Origin: JBBDXI01 sp040902425
Lineage (GTDB): Bacteria; Planctomycetota; Phycisphaerae; Phycisphaerales; UBA1924
Assembly (NCBI GenBank): GCA_040902425.1
Contig: JBBDXI010000091.1
Coordinates: forward strand, 19,174-83,173
Direction: 5' to 3'
DNA: 64,000 bases
The notes beneath the pieces were generated by a model that saw nothing but the letters and a program-made list of their open reading frames with translations, was not told the DNA's origin and ran no database searches. The stretch's first letter is position 1. Every line of letters starts with the position of its first letter. The position numbers were made by a program, and so were the translations under genes. This document shows, piece after piece, positions 26,076 through 34,321 of the stretch.

Positions 26076-26293
26076 ACCAGCGCGCCGCCCTCAGATTCGC
26101 CGCCCCCCTGCTGCTGCTCGCGGCCTCGCTGCCCCTGGGCGCGTGCCGCAAGGAGCTGCTCTCGCCGGATGAAGAGCGCTCGCAGTACGACCGCTACGAC
26201 GTGGTGCGGAACCAGCGGGCGCCGCAGTACGTCGAGGACGCGTACGGGCACCGGCGGCCGAACCTCCGCGAGCGGCTGATGCCCAAGGACTGA
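26072..26293 (+). CDS. Small lipoprotein
   Basis: This 73-aa protein has a signal peptide and lipobox LGAC near residue 25. The short charged mature part contains QYDRYDVVRNQRAPQYVED. No family was recognised. Its start overlaps the trmL stop by four bases, so it is the third gene of a coupled set. A palindromic repeat pair lies downstream. Confidence 0.72.
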   Translation: MNQRAALRFAAPLLLLAASLPLGACRKELLSPDEERSQYDRYDVVRNQRAPQYVEDAYGHRRPNLRERLMPKD

Positions 26294-26312
26294 GCCCGGA
26301 TGGCCCGGCTCT

Positions 26313-26388
26313 GGGTAGCCCGGCTCTCCGAGCCGGTGTGTTCGCCACCCTGTGTGATTTTGAAACGGACCGGCTCGGAGAGCCGGAG
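26313..26388. repeat. Dispersed palindromic repeat, two copies head to head
   Basis: Two copies of a repeat with core CCGGCTCTCCGAGCCGG face each other (about 26320-26337 and 26369-26386). They are perfect reverse complements over 18 bases with a 31-base loop. Each copy is itself nearly palindromic. Further copies of the same repeat are at 53509-53537 and twice in 53821-53885, the last inside a gene. The hairpin may act as a terminator for the trmL set. The dispersal suggests a REP-like family. Confidence 0.75.
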
Positions 26389-26592
26389 CACGCGGGGCAG
26401 CGCCCATAACGCGCGCCGGCGGGTACGCGGATAACCGGCGTGCGGACGGTAACGGCGCGCGCGATCCGGCGCGGCGATTCGGCCGCTGTTTTGAGAAGGC
26501 GCTGCGCGGGAACATCCGATGCCCTAGAGGTTTTGCCGGCGAGCGCCCGGAAGCGCAAGGAAGGCCGTTTGAGCAGGAAGCCGTCAGGGTCC

Positions 26593-27249
26593 ATGAGCAG
26601 GAAAGCGGGCGCGATCCCTCTCGCCTCGCGGGCCCGCAATGTCTGGGTCGCCCTCCTGCTCTCGATGACCACCGTGGGCGGGCTGCTCTGGGTGCTCCAG
26701 GGGGCCCCGGCGCCGCGCCTCGATGGCCTCTCGCTACCCGCGGCCGTCGCGGCCGCGAGGCCCTCGGCGATCGAGACCGTCTTCCGCACCCGCGCCCCGG
26801 CCCAGCCCGGTCGCTGGCAGGCGATCGTGATCCACCACAGCGGTTCGCCCTTCGGCACCGCCTCCACCATCGAGGCCCAGCACCGGGCCATGAACCTCCA
26901 GGGGCTGGGGCACCACTTCATCGTGGGCAACGGCTCGGGGATGGATGACGGGGACATCCACGTCGGGTACCGCTGGCTGGACCAGCTCCCCGGGGCGCAC
27001 GCGGGCGGGCCCCGCGGCGACTGGCTGAACCGCAACGCCATCGGCATCTGCCTCGTCGGCGACGGGCGCAAGCGGGCCTTCACGGACCAGCAGGTCCGGA
27101 GGCTGGCCCAGCTCGTCGGCGAGCTCTCGCAGAGGCTGGATATCCCCGCCTCCCGCGTCTACCTGCACAGCGACGTGGCGGAAACGGACGACCCGGGGAG
27201 GTTTTTTCCCGAGGCCGCCTTCCGCGAGCAGCTGGGGCGGTGGCGCTAA
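26593..27249 (+). CDS. N-acetylmuramoyl-L-alanine amidase, Amidase_2 type
   Basis: This 218-aa product has an N-terminal membrane anchor or signal (VWVALLLSMTTVGGLLWVL). The amidase domain has WQAIVIHHSGSPFGTAS near residue 75 (zinc-ligand histidine). GLGHHFIVGNGSGMDDG and RVYLHSDVAETDDPG carry the later histidine and acidic positions, as in peptidoglycan-recognition and AmpD-like enzymes. It should cleave the bond between MurNAc and L-alanine outside the cytoplasm. The start is either ATG 26593 or an in-frame TTG at 26569 that has GGAAGG four bases before it. Confidence 0.85.
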   Translation: MSRKAGAIPLASRARNVWVALLLSMTTVGGLLWVLQGAPAPRLDGLSLPAAVAAARPSAIETVFRTRAPAQPGRWQAIVIHHSGSPFGTASTIEAQHRAMNLQGLGHHFIVGNGSGMDDGDIHVGYRWLDQLPGAHAGGPRGDWLNRNAIGICLVGDGRKRAFTDQQVRRLAQLVGELSQRLDIPASRVYLHSDVAETDDPGRFFPEAAFREQLGRWR

Positions 27250-27550
27250 AAGGGTCGGCATCCGCGCGGCCTCGCCAAGCGAATGGAACGGGGCTGAAAC
27301 CGGCTGGCGGGCCAGCCGATAGGATCAGTCCGTCCCCGATCCGCGGGCGTTTTTCCATGACTCTCTCGATTCAGGGGTGCGTCAGCCCCGTTATGCTGGG
27401 GCCTAGGATCGTTCTCTACGCGTCCGGCGGCTATTCGGGTCGGCGGTGTGTTGTGGCCGGGTCAGCCGGAGTCTGGGCGGTACGGAGCGCCCCGGGCCCT
27501 TGCTTCCGGGAGGAACGAGCCAGGGTTGGCAGCCAGGGGTGCCTGAGCCG
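27250..27550. other. Intergenic region with a short hairpin
   Basis: About 300 bases lie between the amidase and kinase genes. At 27301-27318, CGGCTGG and CCAGCCG form a perfect seven-base stem with a four-base loop. No T-run follows, so it is at best a weak terminator for the amidase gene. The kinase promoter should lie in the remaining part. No small gene was seen. Confidence 0.45.
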
Positions 27551-28435
27551 GTGACCGAGAAGAAGGTCGGAGACATGGTCGAGGGCTACCGCATCCTCCG
27601 CGAGGTGGGTCGCGGCGCGGCCTCCATCATCTACCTGGTCCAGGACCCCAAGACCAAGCAGATCTGGGCCTTCAAGCACGTCGAGAAGACCGAGCCCAAG
27701 GACCAGCGCTTCCTCGACCAGGCCGAGGGCGAGTACAAGATCGCCAGCGAGATGGACCACCCCTCCATCCGCAAGATCGTCAAGCTCATCAAGAAGAAGA
27801 CGGCCCTGGTGCAGACCCGGGAGCTGTTCCTGGTCATGGAGTTCGTGGACGGCATCAGCGAGGACAAGCAGCAGCCGCGGACCTTCGAGAAGGCGACCGA
27901 CATCTTCGAGCAGGTGGCCCGGGCCCTCTCGCACATGCACGGCCGGGGCTATGTCCACGCGGACATGAAGCCCAACAACATCATGGTCTGCGACGGGACG
28001 CCCAAGATCATCGACCTGGGGCAGAGCTGCCGGATCGGGACGGTGAAGGAGCGGATCCAGGGAACGCCGGACTACATCGCCCCGGAGCAGGTGCACCGGC
28101 GGGCCATCACGCCCAGGACGGACATCTACAACCTGGGGGCGACGATGTACTGGACGCTGACGCGCCGGCACATCCCCACCGCGCTGGCGAAGGAAGACTC
28201 GCTGATGGGGTCGCTGGACGACTCGATGATCCCGCGCCCGACGCCGGCGATGGAGATCAACCCGCGCATCCGCGAAATCCCCAAACTCAACGATCTCATC
28301 ATGCAGTGCGTGGAGATCAACCCGGACCAGCGCCCGGAGTCGATGGACTGGGTGGCGGACCGGCTCAGCCTGATTCAGGGCATTCTCAGGGCCAAGCACC
28401 ACGTGGCCGCGGGCCAGGGCCAGCCTGCGGCCTGA
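27551..28435 (+). CDS. Hanks-type Ser/Thr protein kinase
   Basis: This 294-aa soluble kinase has a glycine loop VGRGAASIIYLV near residue 18, ATP lysine K42 (WAFKHV), catalytic aspartate D138 in HADMKPNN (the usual HRD Arg is Ala), metal-binding D155 in DLGQ (DFG changed to DLG) and GTPDYIAPEQ. There is no transmembrane or sensory domain. The start is GTG 27551; an ATG at 27575 with AAGAAGG upstream is an alternative. It lies just upstream of a phosphatase-like metallophosphoesterase, suggesting an opposing pair. Confidence 0.87.
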   Translation: MTEKKVGDMVEGYRILREVGRGAASIIYLVQDPKTKQIWAFKHVEKTEPKDQRFLDQAEGEYKIASEMDHPSIRKIVKLIKKKTALVQTRELFLVMEFVDGISEDKQQPRTFEKATDIFEQVARALSHMHGRGYVHADMKPNNIMVCDGTPKIIDLGQSCRIGTVKERIQGTPDYIAPEQVHRRAITPRTDIYNLGATMYWTLTRRHIPTALAKEDSLMGSLDDSMIPRPTPAMEINPRIREIPKLNDLIMQCVEINPDQRPESMDWVADRLSLIQGILRAKHHVAAGQGQPAA

Positions 28436-28500
28436 AGATCGTTCTGAGGCCCGAACCGGACGGGAGCGAGCCGGGGGCGTCTTCTCGCCCCGGATCTGGC

Positions 28501-28576
28501 CGTGGCACCGACTTCGCCGCCGGGGCCGCCACGGGTCTTGCCGTGTAATCGCTCGGGCGGCGAAGTCGGTGGCACG
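28501..28576. repeat. Large inverted repeat between kinase and phosphoesterase genes
   Basis: Arms at 28501-28521 and 28556-28576 are reverse complements at 20 of 21 positions, around a 34-base centre that itself holds a CACGG/CCGTG stem. The right arm runs into the GTG proposed as the next gene's start. It could be a terminator for the kinase gene or a small palindromic mobile repeat. There is no T-run. Confidence 0.75.
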
Positions 28577-29517
28577 TGCAAGCACTGGAGCTGCGAAACG
28601 CCGAGTCGGTCCGGGCCGCGCTGCTGGCTGGTGCGCGCGCGAACCGGGACGCGGGTTGCCGGGTGGGCTCGATCGACCGGATTCAGTCGCCGGGGCGGCT
28701 GATCGCGACGGGCGACCTGCACGACAACCCGCTGCACCTGGCGCGGCTGGTGGATGCGGCGGGGCTGAGCGAGAACCGCGCCCAGAGCACGCCCGACGCG
28801 ACCAGCCCGGCATCCGAGCCGGCGCACCTCGTGCTGCACGAGATCATCCACAGCGACCGGCTGATGAACGGGATGGACTTCAGCTACCGGGCGCTGGCGC
28901 GGGTGGCGGCGCTCAAGGCCACGTTTCCCGAGCTGGTGCACGTGCTGCTGGCCAACCACGAGCTGGCCCAGGTGACGGGCGCGGGGATCGTGAAGGACGG
29001 GGTGAAGGTGGTCGAGACGTTCAACGAGGGCGTGGAGTACGCCTTCGGGGATGAGGCGGGCGTGGTGCAGGATGCGGTGCGGGAGTTCATCTACTCGATG
29101 CCGCTGGCGCTGCGGTGCGTGTGCGAGGGGCCGGCCGGCCACCGCGAGGTGCTGGTGGCGCACAGCCTGCCGAGCCCCTGGATGATGGCCCGCTTCGACC
29201 CGACGGTGCTCTCGCGGGAGCTGACGGACGCGGATTACGAGCCGCGGCAGGGGTCGGCCCATCTGCTGGTGTGGGGGCGCGGGTACGACGCGGAGCAGAT
29301 CGAGGACCTGGTCGAGCGGTGGCACGTGAACATGTTCATCCTGGGGCACGAGAAGGTGGACGCCGGGGCGATGTTCGTGCCGCCGTGCGCGGTGGTGCTC
29401 AACAGCGACCACGATCGGGGGGTCTACCTGCCGGTGGACCTGAGCAACCCGCCGCGGGCTGAGGACGCTGTGGGCATGGTGGTGCCGCTGGATGCCGGGG
29501 GCTCGGGGCTGCCCTGA
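28576..29517 (+). CDS. Metallophosphoesterase, phosphatase-like
   Basis: The 313-aa product has a calcineurin-like metal site: GDLHDN near residue 46, LLANHEL near residue 123, VAHSLPSPW near residue 195 and ILGHEKVDAG near residue 255. The central GD-VDRG block of Ser/Thr phosphatases is replaced by HEIIHSDRLMNGMDF, so substrate may differ. It may dephosphorylate targets of the adjacent kinase, which is inferred from order only. The start is uncertain because the inverted repeat abuts the GTG and there is no clear ribosome-binding site. Confidence 0.8.
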   Translation: MQALELRNAESVRAALLAGARANRDAGCRVGSIDRIQSPGRLIATGDLHDNPLHLARLVDAAGLSENRAQSTPDATSPASEPAHLVLHEIIHSDRLMNGMDFSYRALARVAALKATFPELVHVLLANHELAQVTGAGIVKDGVKVVETFNEGVEYAFGDEAGVVQDAVREFIYSMPLALRCVCEGPAGHREVLVAHSLPSPWMMARFDPTVLSRELTDADYEPRQGSAHLLVWGRGYDAEQIEDLVERWHVNMFILGHEKVDAGAMFVPPCAVVLNSDHDRGVYLPVDLSNPPRAEDAVGMVVPLDAGGSGLP

Positions 29518-29549
29518 GAACCCCGCCGGCCGCGCGGTAGACTGCGGGC

Positions 29550-30014
29550 ATGATCACCACCCTCATCGATCGGTACGTCGCCGGGGCCGATGCGCCCGCC
29601 AAGGCGATCGCGGGGCTCTCGGCCGAGGAGCTCAACTCGCACCCGGTGCCGGGGAAGTGGTCGGTCCAGCAGGTGATCGCGCACCTGGTGGACAGCGACC
29701 TGATCGCGTCGGACCGCATGAAACGGATCGCGGCCATGCCGCGCCCGCTGCTCATCGGGTACGACGAGACGGCCTTCGCGGCCGCGTTCGCGCAGGACCG
29801 CATCGACCCCAAGCTCGCGTGCGAACTCTTCCGGCTGAACCGGCTGCACACGGCGGCCCTGCTGCGGGCCCTGCCGCCGGAGGCGTTCGAGCGCTGGGGC
29901 ATCCACAGCGAGCGCGGGAAGGTGACGCTGCGGGAGCTGCTGAACGACTACAGCGGCCACCTCGAGCACCACCTGCGGTTCATCGAGGAGAAGCGGCGGG
30001 CGATGGGGAAGTGA
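29550..30014 (+). CDS. DinB-fold protein
   Basis: The 154-aa protein has the DinB/YfiT four-helix fold. Visible are GKWSVQQVIAHLVDSD near residue 34 (first metal-ligand histidine region) and LRELLNDYSGHLEHHLRFI near the C-terminus with the HLEHH histidines. Members are metal-binding proteins, some being thiol-dependent transferases; the substrate is unknown. A zinc-ribbon membrane protein gene begins immediately at its stop. Confidence 0.85.
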   Translation: MITTLIDRYVAGADAPAKAIAGLSAEELNSHPVPGKWSVQQVIAHLVDSDLIASDRMKRIAAMPRPLLIGYDETAFAAAFAQDRIDPKLACELFRLNRLHTAALLRALPPEAFERWGIHSERGKVTLRELLNDYSGHLEHHLRFIEEKRRAMGK

Positions 30015-30941
30015 ATGAGCGCCGCCGTCCCCCAGTGCCCGCGGTGCGGTTACGACCTGTCGGGCCTGCTGGCGTCGTGGACGGAACGGTGCCCGCTGGG
30101 CGCGACGTGCGCGGAGTGCGGGCTGGTGTTTGACTGCGGGAACGTGCTGAGCCCGCGGGCGATCGGGCCGGCTTGGTCGTTCGAGCACGCGCGGACGGGC
30201 CTCGTCCGGCGGTTCCTGGCCACGTCCCGGGTGTCGCTGCACCCGTGGGTGCTGACACGCGAGCTGAGCATCGATCACCAGATCCGAATCGGGCGGTTGC
30301 TGCTGTTCGCGGCCGTCTGGCTGGGCGGGTCGTACCTCGCGCTCGGTCTTGCGCGCGCGGGCCTCGACCCCGGGCCATCCTGGATCGTGGGCGCCGGCCT
30401 GGGAGGGGGGGGCCCGGCCTGGTACGACTGGGAGTTCTGGGGGCCGCGGCTGAGGCTGATCGCGATGCCCTACAGCGAGTTCCATTACCAGAGCGGCCCC
30501 GGATCATGGCAATGGTCGTCCTTTCCGTTCATGGCGCTGCTGATCGTGGCCTACGCCTCCGCCCTTCTCATGCCGATGTGGATGCTGGTGCTCGGTTCCA
30601 CGTTCCGGCAGGCGTCGGTGCGGCGGGTCCACCTGGTGCGGGGGTTCGTCTACACCACGCCCGGGGCGGTGCTGGCCCTGCACGCGTGGATCGCCGTTGT
30701 GGTGTCGGCGATGCTGCTGGATTCGCCGGCGTGGTCGGTGCCCCAGTTCCTGGCCCGGCTCGCGGCCCCGCTGCTGACGATCGGCTTCTTGGTGTGGCTG
30801 ACGGCGTGGTGGTGGCTCTTCCTCGGCCGCTACCTCCGGCTGCGGCACACGCCGGCGGTGGCGCTGCTCATGATGTTCACGTCCTTCCTTTCGGTGATGA
30901 CGTTCTTCGCGCTGCTGGCCGCCAACCACATTCACTTCTGA
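30015..30941 (+). CDS. Zinc-ribbon polytopic membrane protein
   Basis: The 308-aa protein opens with PQCPRCGYDLSGLLASW and a second pair of cysteines in TCAECGLVF, a zinc ribbon, followed by about five to six hydrophobic segments. The start abuts the DinB stop. Two more proteins of this type are in the window, at 30995 and 44377. The CPRCGYDLSG ribbon on membrane proteins is common in Phycisphaerae. Function is unknown. Confidence 0.8.
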   Translation: MSAAVPQCPRCGYDLSGLLASWTERCPLGATCAECGLVFDCGNVLSPRAIGPAWSFEHARTGLVRRFLATSRVSLHPWVLTRELSIDHQIRIGRLLLFAAVWLGGSYLALGLARAGLDPGPSWIVGAGLGGGGPAWYDWEFWGPRLRLIAMPYSEFHYQSGPGSWQWSSFPFMALLIVAYASALLMPMWMLVLGSTFRQASVRRVHLVRGFVYTTPGAVLALHAWIAVVVSAMLLDSPAWSVPQFLARLAAPLLTIGFLVWLTAWWWLFLGRYLRLRHTPAVALLMMFTSFLSVMTFFALLAANHIHF

Positions 30942-30994
30942 GCCCCCGCCTGGGCGCCGCAACCGCCGGTGCGGTTCAGCGGTAGTCTGGGGTG

Positions 30995-31966
30995 ATGCCC
31001 GTTGCCGCGCCCGAGTGCCCCCGTTGCGGCTACGACCAGTCGGGCGTGGTGGCCTCGTGGAACACCAGCGCGCCGCCCGCGTGCCCTCTCGACGGCGTCT
31101 GCACCGAGTGCGGGCTGGAGTTCCGGTGGGCGGACCTGATCAGCGAGCGGCTGCTCCACGAGACGCGGTTCTTCGAGGTGGCGCAGTGGCAGCTGACACG
31201 CAGTTTCGTGCGCACGATGGTCACGGCCCTGCGGCCGCGCGCGTTCTGGCGCTGGGTGCGGATGGAGCACCCGATCTCGTGGGTGCGGCTCCCATCCGTG
31301 CCCCTTGCCGGGATGGCGTCGGTCCACGTGGTCATGCTGCTGGCCGCCCTGCTCTGCGGGGCCCTGATCATGGCCTTCAGCCAGGGCCAGCTCGGGCCGA
31401 CGTTTCTCGCGTTCCGTCAGGCCCCGGTCCCGCTCGTAGCGCTGCTGGCGTGGACGCTCGACGAGGCCACGCGACGCAGCATCGGCCAGATCGAGCACTA
31501 CCCGGCCAGCACCGTTCACCCGCTCGTGGCTGTCGCGCTGGCGGCTTCGGTCGTCATGCCCGCCGCCTTTCTGCTGCTGCCGACCACGCTCCGGCGCGCC
31601 CGGGTGCGGCGACGGCACCTGGTCCGGATCTGTTTCTACTCGCTCATCCCCTTCCCGGCCTTCCTGGTCGCGCCTCGATTGGCATTCCTCCTGTGGGATC
31701 GTTTCACGTGGAACGGGTGGAGGTGGGGCCCGGATGCGGCGACACTCTGGCGCCTCACGCTTCACGTTCGGTGGTGGATCATTCCGCTCCTCGTTCTCGG
31801 GTGGCTCTACATCTGGTGGACGTGGGCGCTCCGGTCATACCTCCGGCTGCCCCACGCCCGCGCGAACACGATTCTGATGCTGGCGCTCTCCTTCGTGGTA
31901 GCCACCGCCCTTTGCGCCGTGATCGGCGGGGGCATGTGGTTCGTCACGGCGGTCGGGGCCGTGTAG
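30995..31966 (+). CDS. Zinc-ribbon polytopic membrane protein, paralogue
   Basis: The 323-aa protein is related to its upstream neighbour. It has APECPRCGYDQSGVVASW, then VCTECGLEF, and multiple hydrophobic helices. ATG 30995 is chosen over GTG 30992. The shared RRRHLVRI/VRRVHLVRG block, the trailing LRLPHARANT/LRLRHTPAVA block and tandem position indicate duplication. Function is unknown; it may act in a membrane complex with the neighbour. Confidence 0.78.
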   Translation: MPVAAPECPRCGYDQSGVVASWNTSAPPACPLDGVCTECGLEFRWADLISERLLHETRFFEVAQWQLTRSFVRTMVTALRPRAFWRWVRMEHPISWVRLPSVPLAGMASVHVVMLLAALLCGALIMAFSQGQLGPTFLAFRQAPVPLVALLAWTLDEATRRSIGQIEHYPASTVHPLVAVALAASVVMPAAFLLLPTTLRRARVRRRHLVRICFYSLIPFPAFLVAPRLAFLLWDRFTWNGWRWGPDAATLWRLTLHVRWWIIPLLVLGWLYIWWTWALRSYLRLPHARANTILMLALSFVVATALCAVIGGGMWFVTAVGAV

Positions 31967-32010
31967 CCGGGGGAGGCGGCCCGCAGATTGGCCGCGGCTA
32001 CCCTTGGCCC

Positions 32011-33315
32011 ATGGCCCACGACGCAGTCCTCTCCGCCACGCTCGACCTCGTCCGCCGGCACGACCCCCAGGTCGCCGACCTCATCGCCAAGGAGGCGGAC
32101 CGCCAGCAGAGCACCATCGAGCTGATCGCCAGCGAGAACCACGTCTCCGCGGCGGTGATGCACGCGATGGGGACGCCGCTGACGAACAAGTACGCCGAGG
32201 GGTACCCGGGGGCGCGGTACTACGGGGGGTGCGTGTTCCACGATCAGATCGAGGAACTGGCGCGGCAGCGAGCGTGCCAGTTGTTTGGCTGCAGGTTCGC
32301 CAACGTGCAGCCGCACTCGGGCGCCCAGGCGAACCAGGCGGCGTTCATGGCCACGCTGGAGCCGGGGGACACGTTCGCGTCGCTGGTGCTCAAGGATGGC
32401 GGGCACCTGAGCCACGGGATGAAGATCAACTTCTCCGGGCGGTTCTTCCGGCCGGTGCACTACCCGCTGCACTACGGGAAGGACCACGCGGAGTACGAGC
32501 GGATCGACTACGACGCGGTGAAGGCGGTGTGCAAGGAGCACAAACCCAAGGCGCTGCTCTGCGGGTACTCGGCGTACCCGCGGGTGATCGACTTCGCGAA
32601 GTTCCGCGAGGCGGCGGACTCGGTCGGGGCCCTGCTGATCGCCGACATCGCCCACATCGCGGGGTTGGTGGCCGCGGGCGTGCACCCCTCGCCCTTCCCG
32701 CACGCGCACATCGTGACGACAACCACGCACAAGACGCTGCGCGGGCCGCGGGGCGGGCTGATCCTGACCAGCGACGAGGAACTGGCGAAGAAGATCGACA
32801 AGGCGGTCTTCCCCGGGGCGCAAGGCGGGCCCCTGATGCACATCATCGGGGCGAAGGCGGTGGCGTTCGGCGAGGCGCTGAGGCCGGAGTTCAAGGCCTA
32901 CAGCCAGCAGGTGGTGAAGAACGCGCAGGCGCTGGCGAAGTCGCTGATGGCCCTGAAGTACCGCATCACCACCGGCGGCACCGACAACCACCTGATGCTG
33001 GTGGACCTGCGGGCCCGGGCCGAGGCCCTGACCGGGGCCGACGCCGAGAAATGGCTGGAGATGGCGGGGATCGTCTGCAACAAGAACGGCATCCCCGACG
33101 ACCCCCGCCCGCCCCGCGTGACCAGCGGCGTGCGCCTGGGCTCCCCCGCGGCCACGACCCGGGGCTTCAAGGAGCGCGAGATGGAGCAGGTGGCGGGGTG
33201 GATCGACCGGGTTCTGGATGCGGGGCTGTCGGGGCCGGAAGCCCTGGAGCGCGAGGCACGGGCGGTCCGGGAAGAGGTGAGATCGTTGTGCGCGAAGTTC
33301 CCGCTGCCCGCATGA
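32011..33315 (+). CDS. glyA: Serine hydroxymethyltransferase
   Basis: The PLP enzyme interconverts serine and glycine, charging tetrahydrofolate with a one-carbon unit. The 434-aa protein has IELIASENHVSAAVM near residue 32, NKYAEGYPGARYYGG near residue 59 and the PLP lysine K241 in TTTTHKTLRGPRGG. The C-terminal segment IVCNKNGIPDD ... RVTSGVRLGSPA is also typical. The ATG is at 32011. It is 44 bases after the zinc-ribbon gene and could be co-transcribed with it or with the downstream hydrolase. Confidence 0.97.
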   Translation: MAHDAVLSATLDLVRRHDPQVADLIAKEADRQQSTIELIASENHVSAAVMHAMGTPLTNKYAEGYPGARYYGGCVFHDQIEELARQRACQLFGCRFANVQPHSGAQANQAAFMATLEPGDTFASLVLKDGGHLSHGMKINFSGRFFRPVHYPLHYGKDHAEYERIDYDAVKAVCKEHKPKALLCGYSAYPRVIDFAKFREAADSVGALLIADIAHIAGLVAAGVHPSPFPHAHIVTTTTHKTLRGPRGGLILTSDEELAKKIDKAVFPGAQGGPLMHIIGAKAVAFGEALRPEFKAYSQQVVKNAQALAKSLMALKYRITTGGTDNHLMLVDLRARAEALTGADAEKWLEMAGIVCNKNGIPDDPRPPRVTSGVRLGSPAATTRGFKEREMEQVAGWIDRVLDAGLSGPEALEREARAVREEVRSLCAKFPLPA

Positions 33316-33362
33316 AACACCCGGCGCGGCAATGATGGACCGGCGGAGCAGGAGACCAACGG

Positions 33363-34157
33363 ATGCGAATGCTGCTGATGGCGTTGATGGGGCTGCTCGT
33401 GGCCGCGCCGGCCCTGGCGCAGAAACTCGAGTCCCGCGAGGTCGAGTACACGCACGGGGATGTGAAGCTCCGCGGCCTGCTGGTGTTCGACCCCTCGCAG
33501 GCGGGCAAGCGACCGGCGGTGCTGATCTTCCCGGAATGGTGGGGGCGGAACGACTACGCCAAGGCGCGGGCGGAGCAGCTGGCGCAGGCGGGGTACATCG
33601 CCTTCGCGGCCGATATGTACGGCGACGCGAAGACCACGACCAGGCCGGAGGAAGCGCAGGCGCTGACCCGGCCCCTCTACGCCGACGGCATGCTCATGCG
33701 CGAGCGGGCGGCGGCGGCGCTCGCCGTGCTGAAGAGCCAGCCGAACGTGGACGGGGCGAAGGTGGCCGCGATCGGGTACTGCTTCGGGGGGGCCAACGCG
33801 CTGGAGCTGGCGCGGTCGGGGGCGGAGGTGGCGGCCGTGGTGAGCTTCCACGGGTCGCTGAAGACGGCCAGCCCGGAGGATGCGAAGAACATCCGGGGGA
33901 AGGTCCTGGTCCTGACGGGCGGGGCGGACCCGCTGGTGCCGGGGGAGGAGCGGGAGGCGTTCATCAAGGAGATGGAGGAGGGGAAGGTGGATGCGCAGAT
34001 GGTGGTGTACTCGGGGGCGAAGCACAGCTTCACGAACCCGGCCGCGGACAGGGCGGGGATGCCGCCGGTGGGGTATGACAAGAGGGCGGATGAGCGGTCG
34101 TGGGAGGCGATGATGGACCTGTTCAGGGGAACGATCGGGGCGGGCAAGAAGTCCTGA
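33363..34157 (+). CDS. Secreted dienelactone-hydrolase-like protein
   Basis: The 264-aa alpha/beta hydrolase has a signal peptide (cleavage after PALAQ, residue 20). The DLH-type triad is intact: C140 in GYCFGG, D189 in GGADPLV and H221 in AKHSFTNP. FPEWWGRNDYAKARAEQLA near residue 58 is also typical of the family. It is probably periplasmic; the natural ester substrate is unknown. A large palindrome lies between it and the convergent M32 gene. Confidence 0.88.
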   Translation: MRMLLMALMGLLVAAPALAQKLESREVEYTHGDVKLRGLLVFDPSQAGKRPAVLIFPEWWGRNDYAKARAEQLAQAGYIAFAADMYGDAKTTTRPEEAQALTRPLYADGMLMRERAAAALAVLKSQPNVDGAKVAAIGYCFGGANALELARSGAEVAAVVSFHGSLKTASPEDAKNIRGKVLVLTGGADPLVPGEEREAFIKEMEEGKVDAQMVVYSGAKHSFTNPAADRAGMPPVGYDKRADERSWEAMMDLFRGTIGAGKKS

Positions 34158-34177
34158 GTCCAGCGTCCGTGACGCGC

Positions 34178-34306
34178 GAAGAGGATCTAACGCGAAGATC
34201 CCCGAAGGCGCGAAGATCGCGAAGAACAAGGAAGAGTGTGGCGCTGCTCGCCCCCCATCTGCCTCTTCCTTCGCGTTCTTCGCGACCTTCGCGTTAAGAC
34301 TCTTCG
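34178..34306. repeat. Long imperfect palindrome, GCGAAG type, 3' of M32 gene
   Basis: Arms at about 34178-34236 and 34263-34306 pair, with an extra 18 or so bases in the left arm. They are built of repeated CGCGAAG words. It lies between two converging genes and could act as a two-way terminator. A second palindrome of the same type is at 35964-36050, on the other side of the M32 gene. Confidence 0.7.
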
Positions 34307-34321
34307 TTGTGCGGCCAGTCG

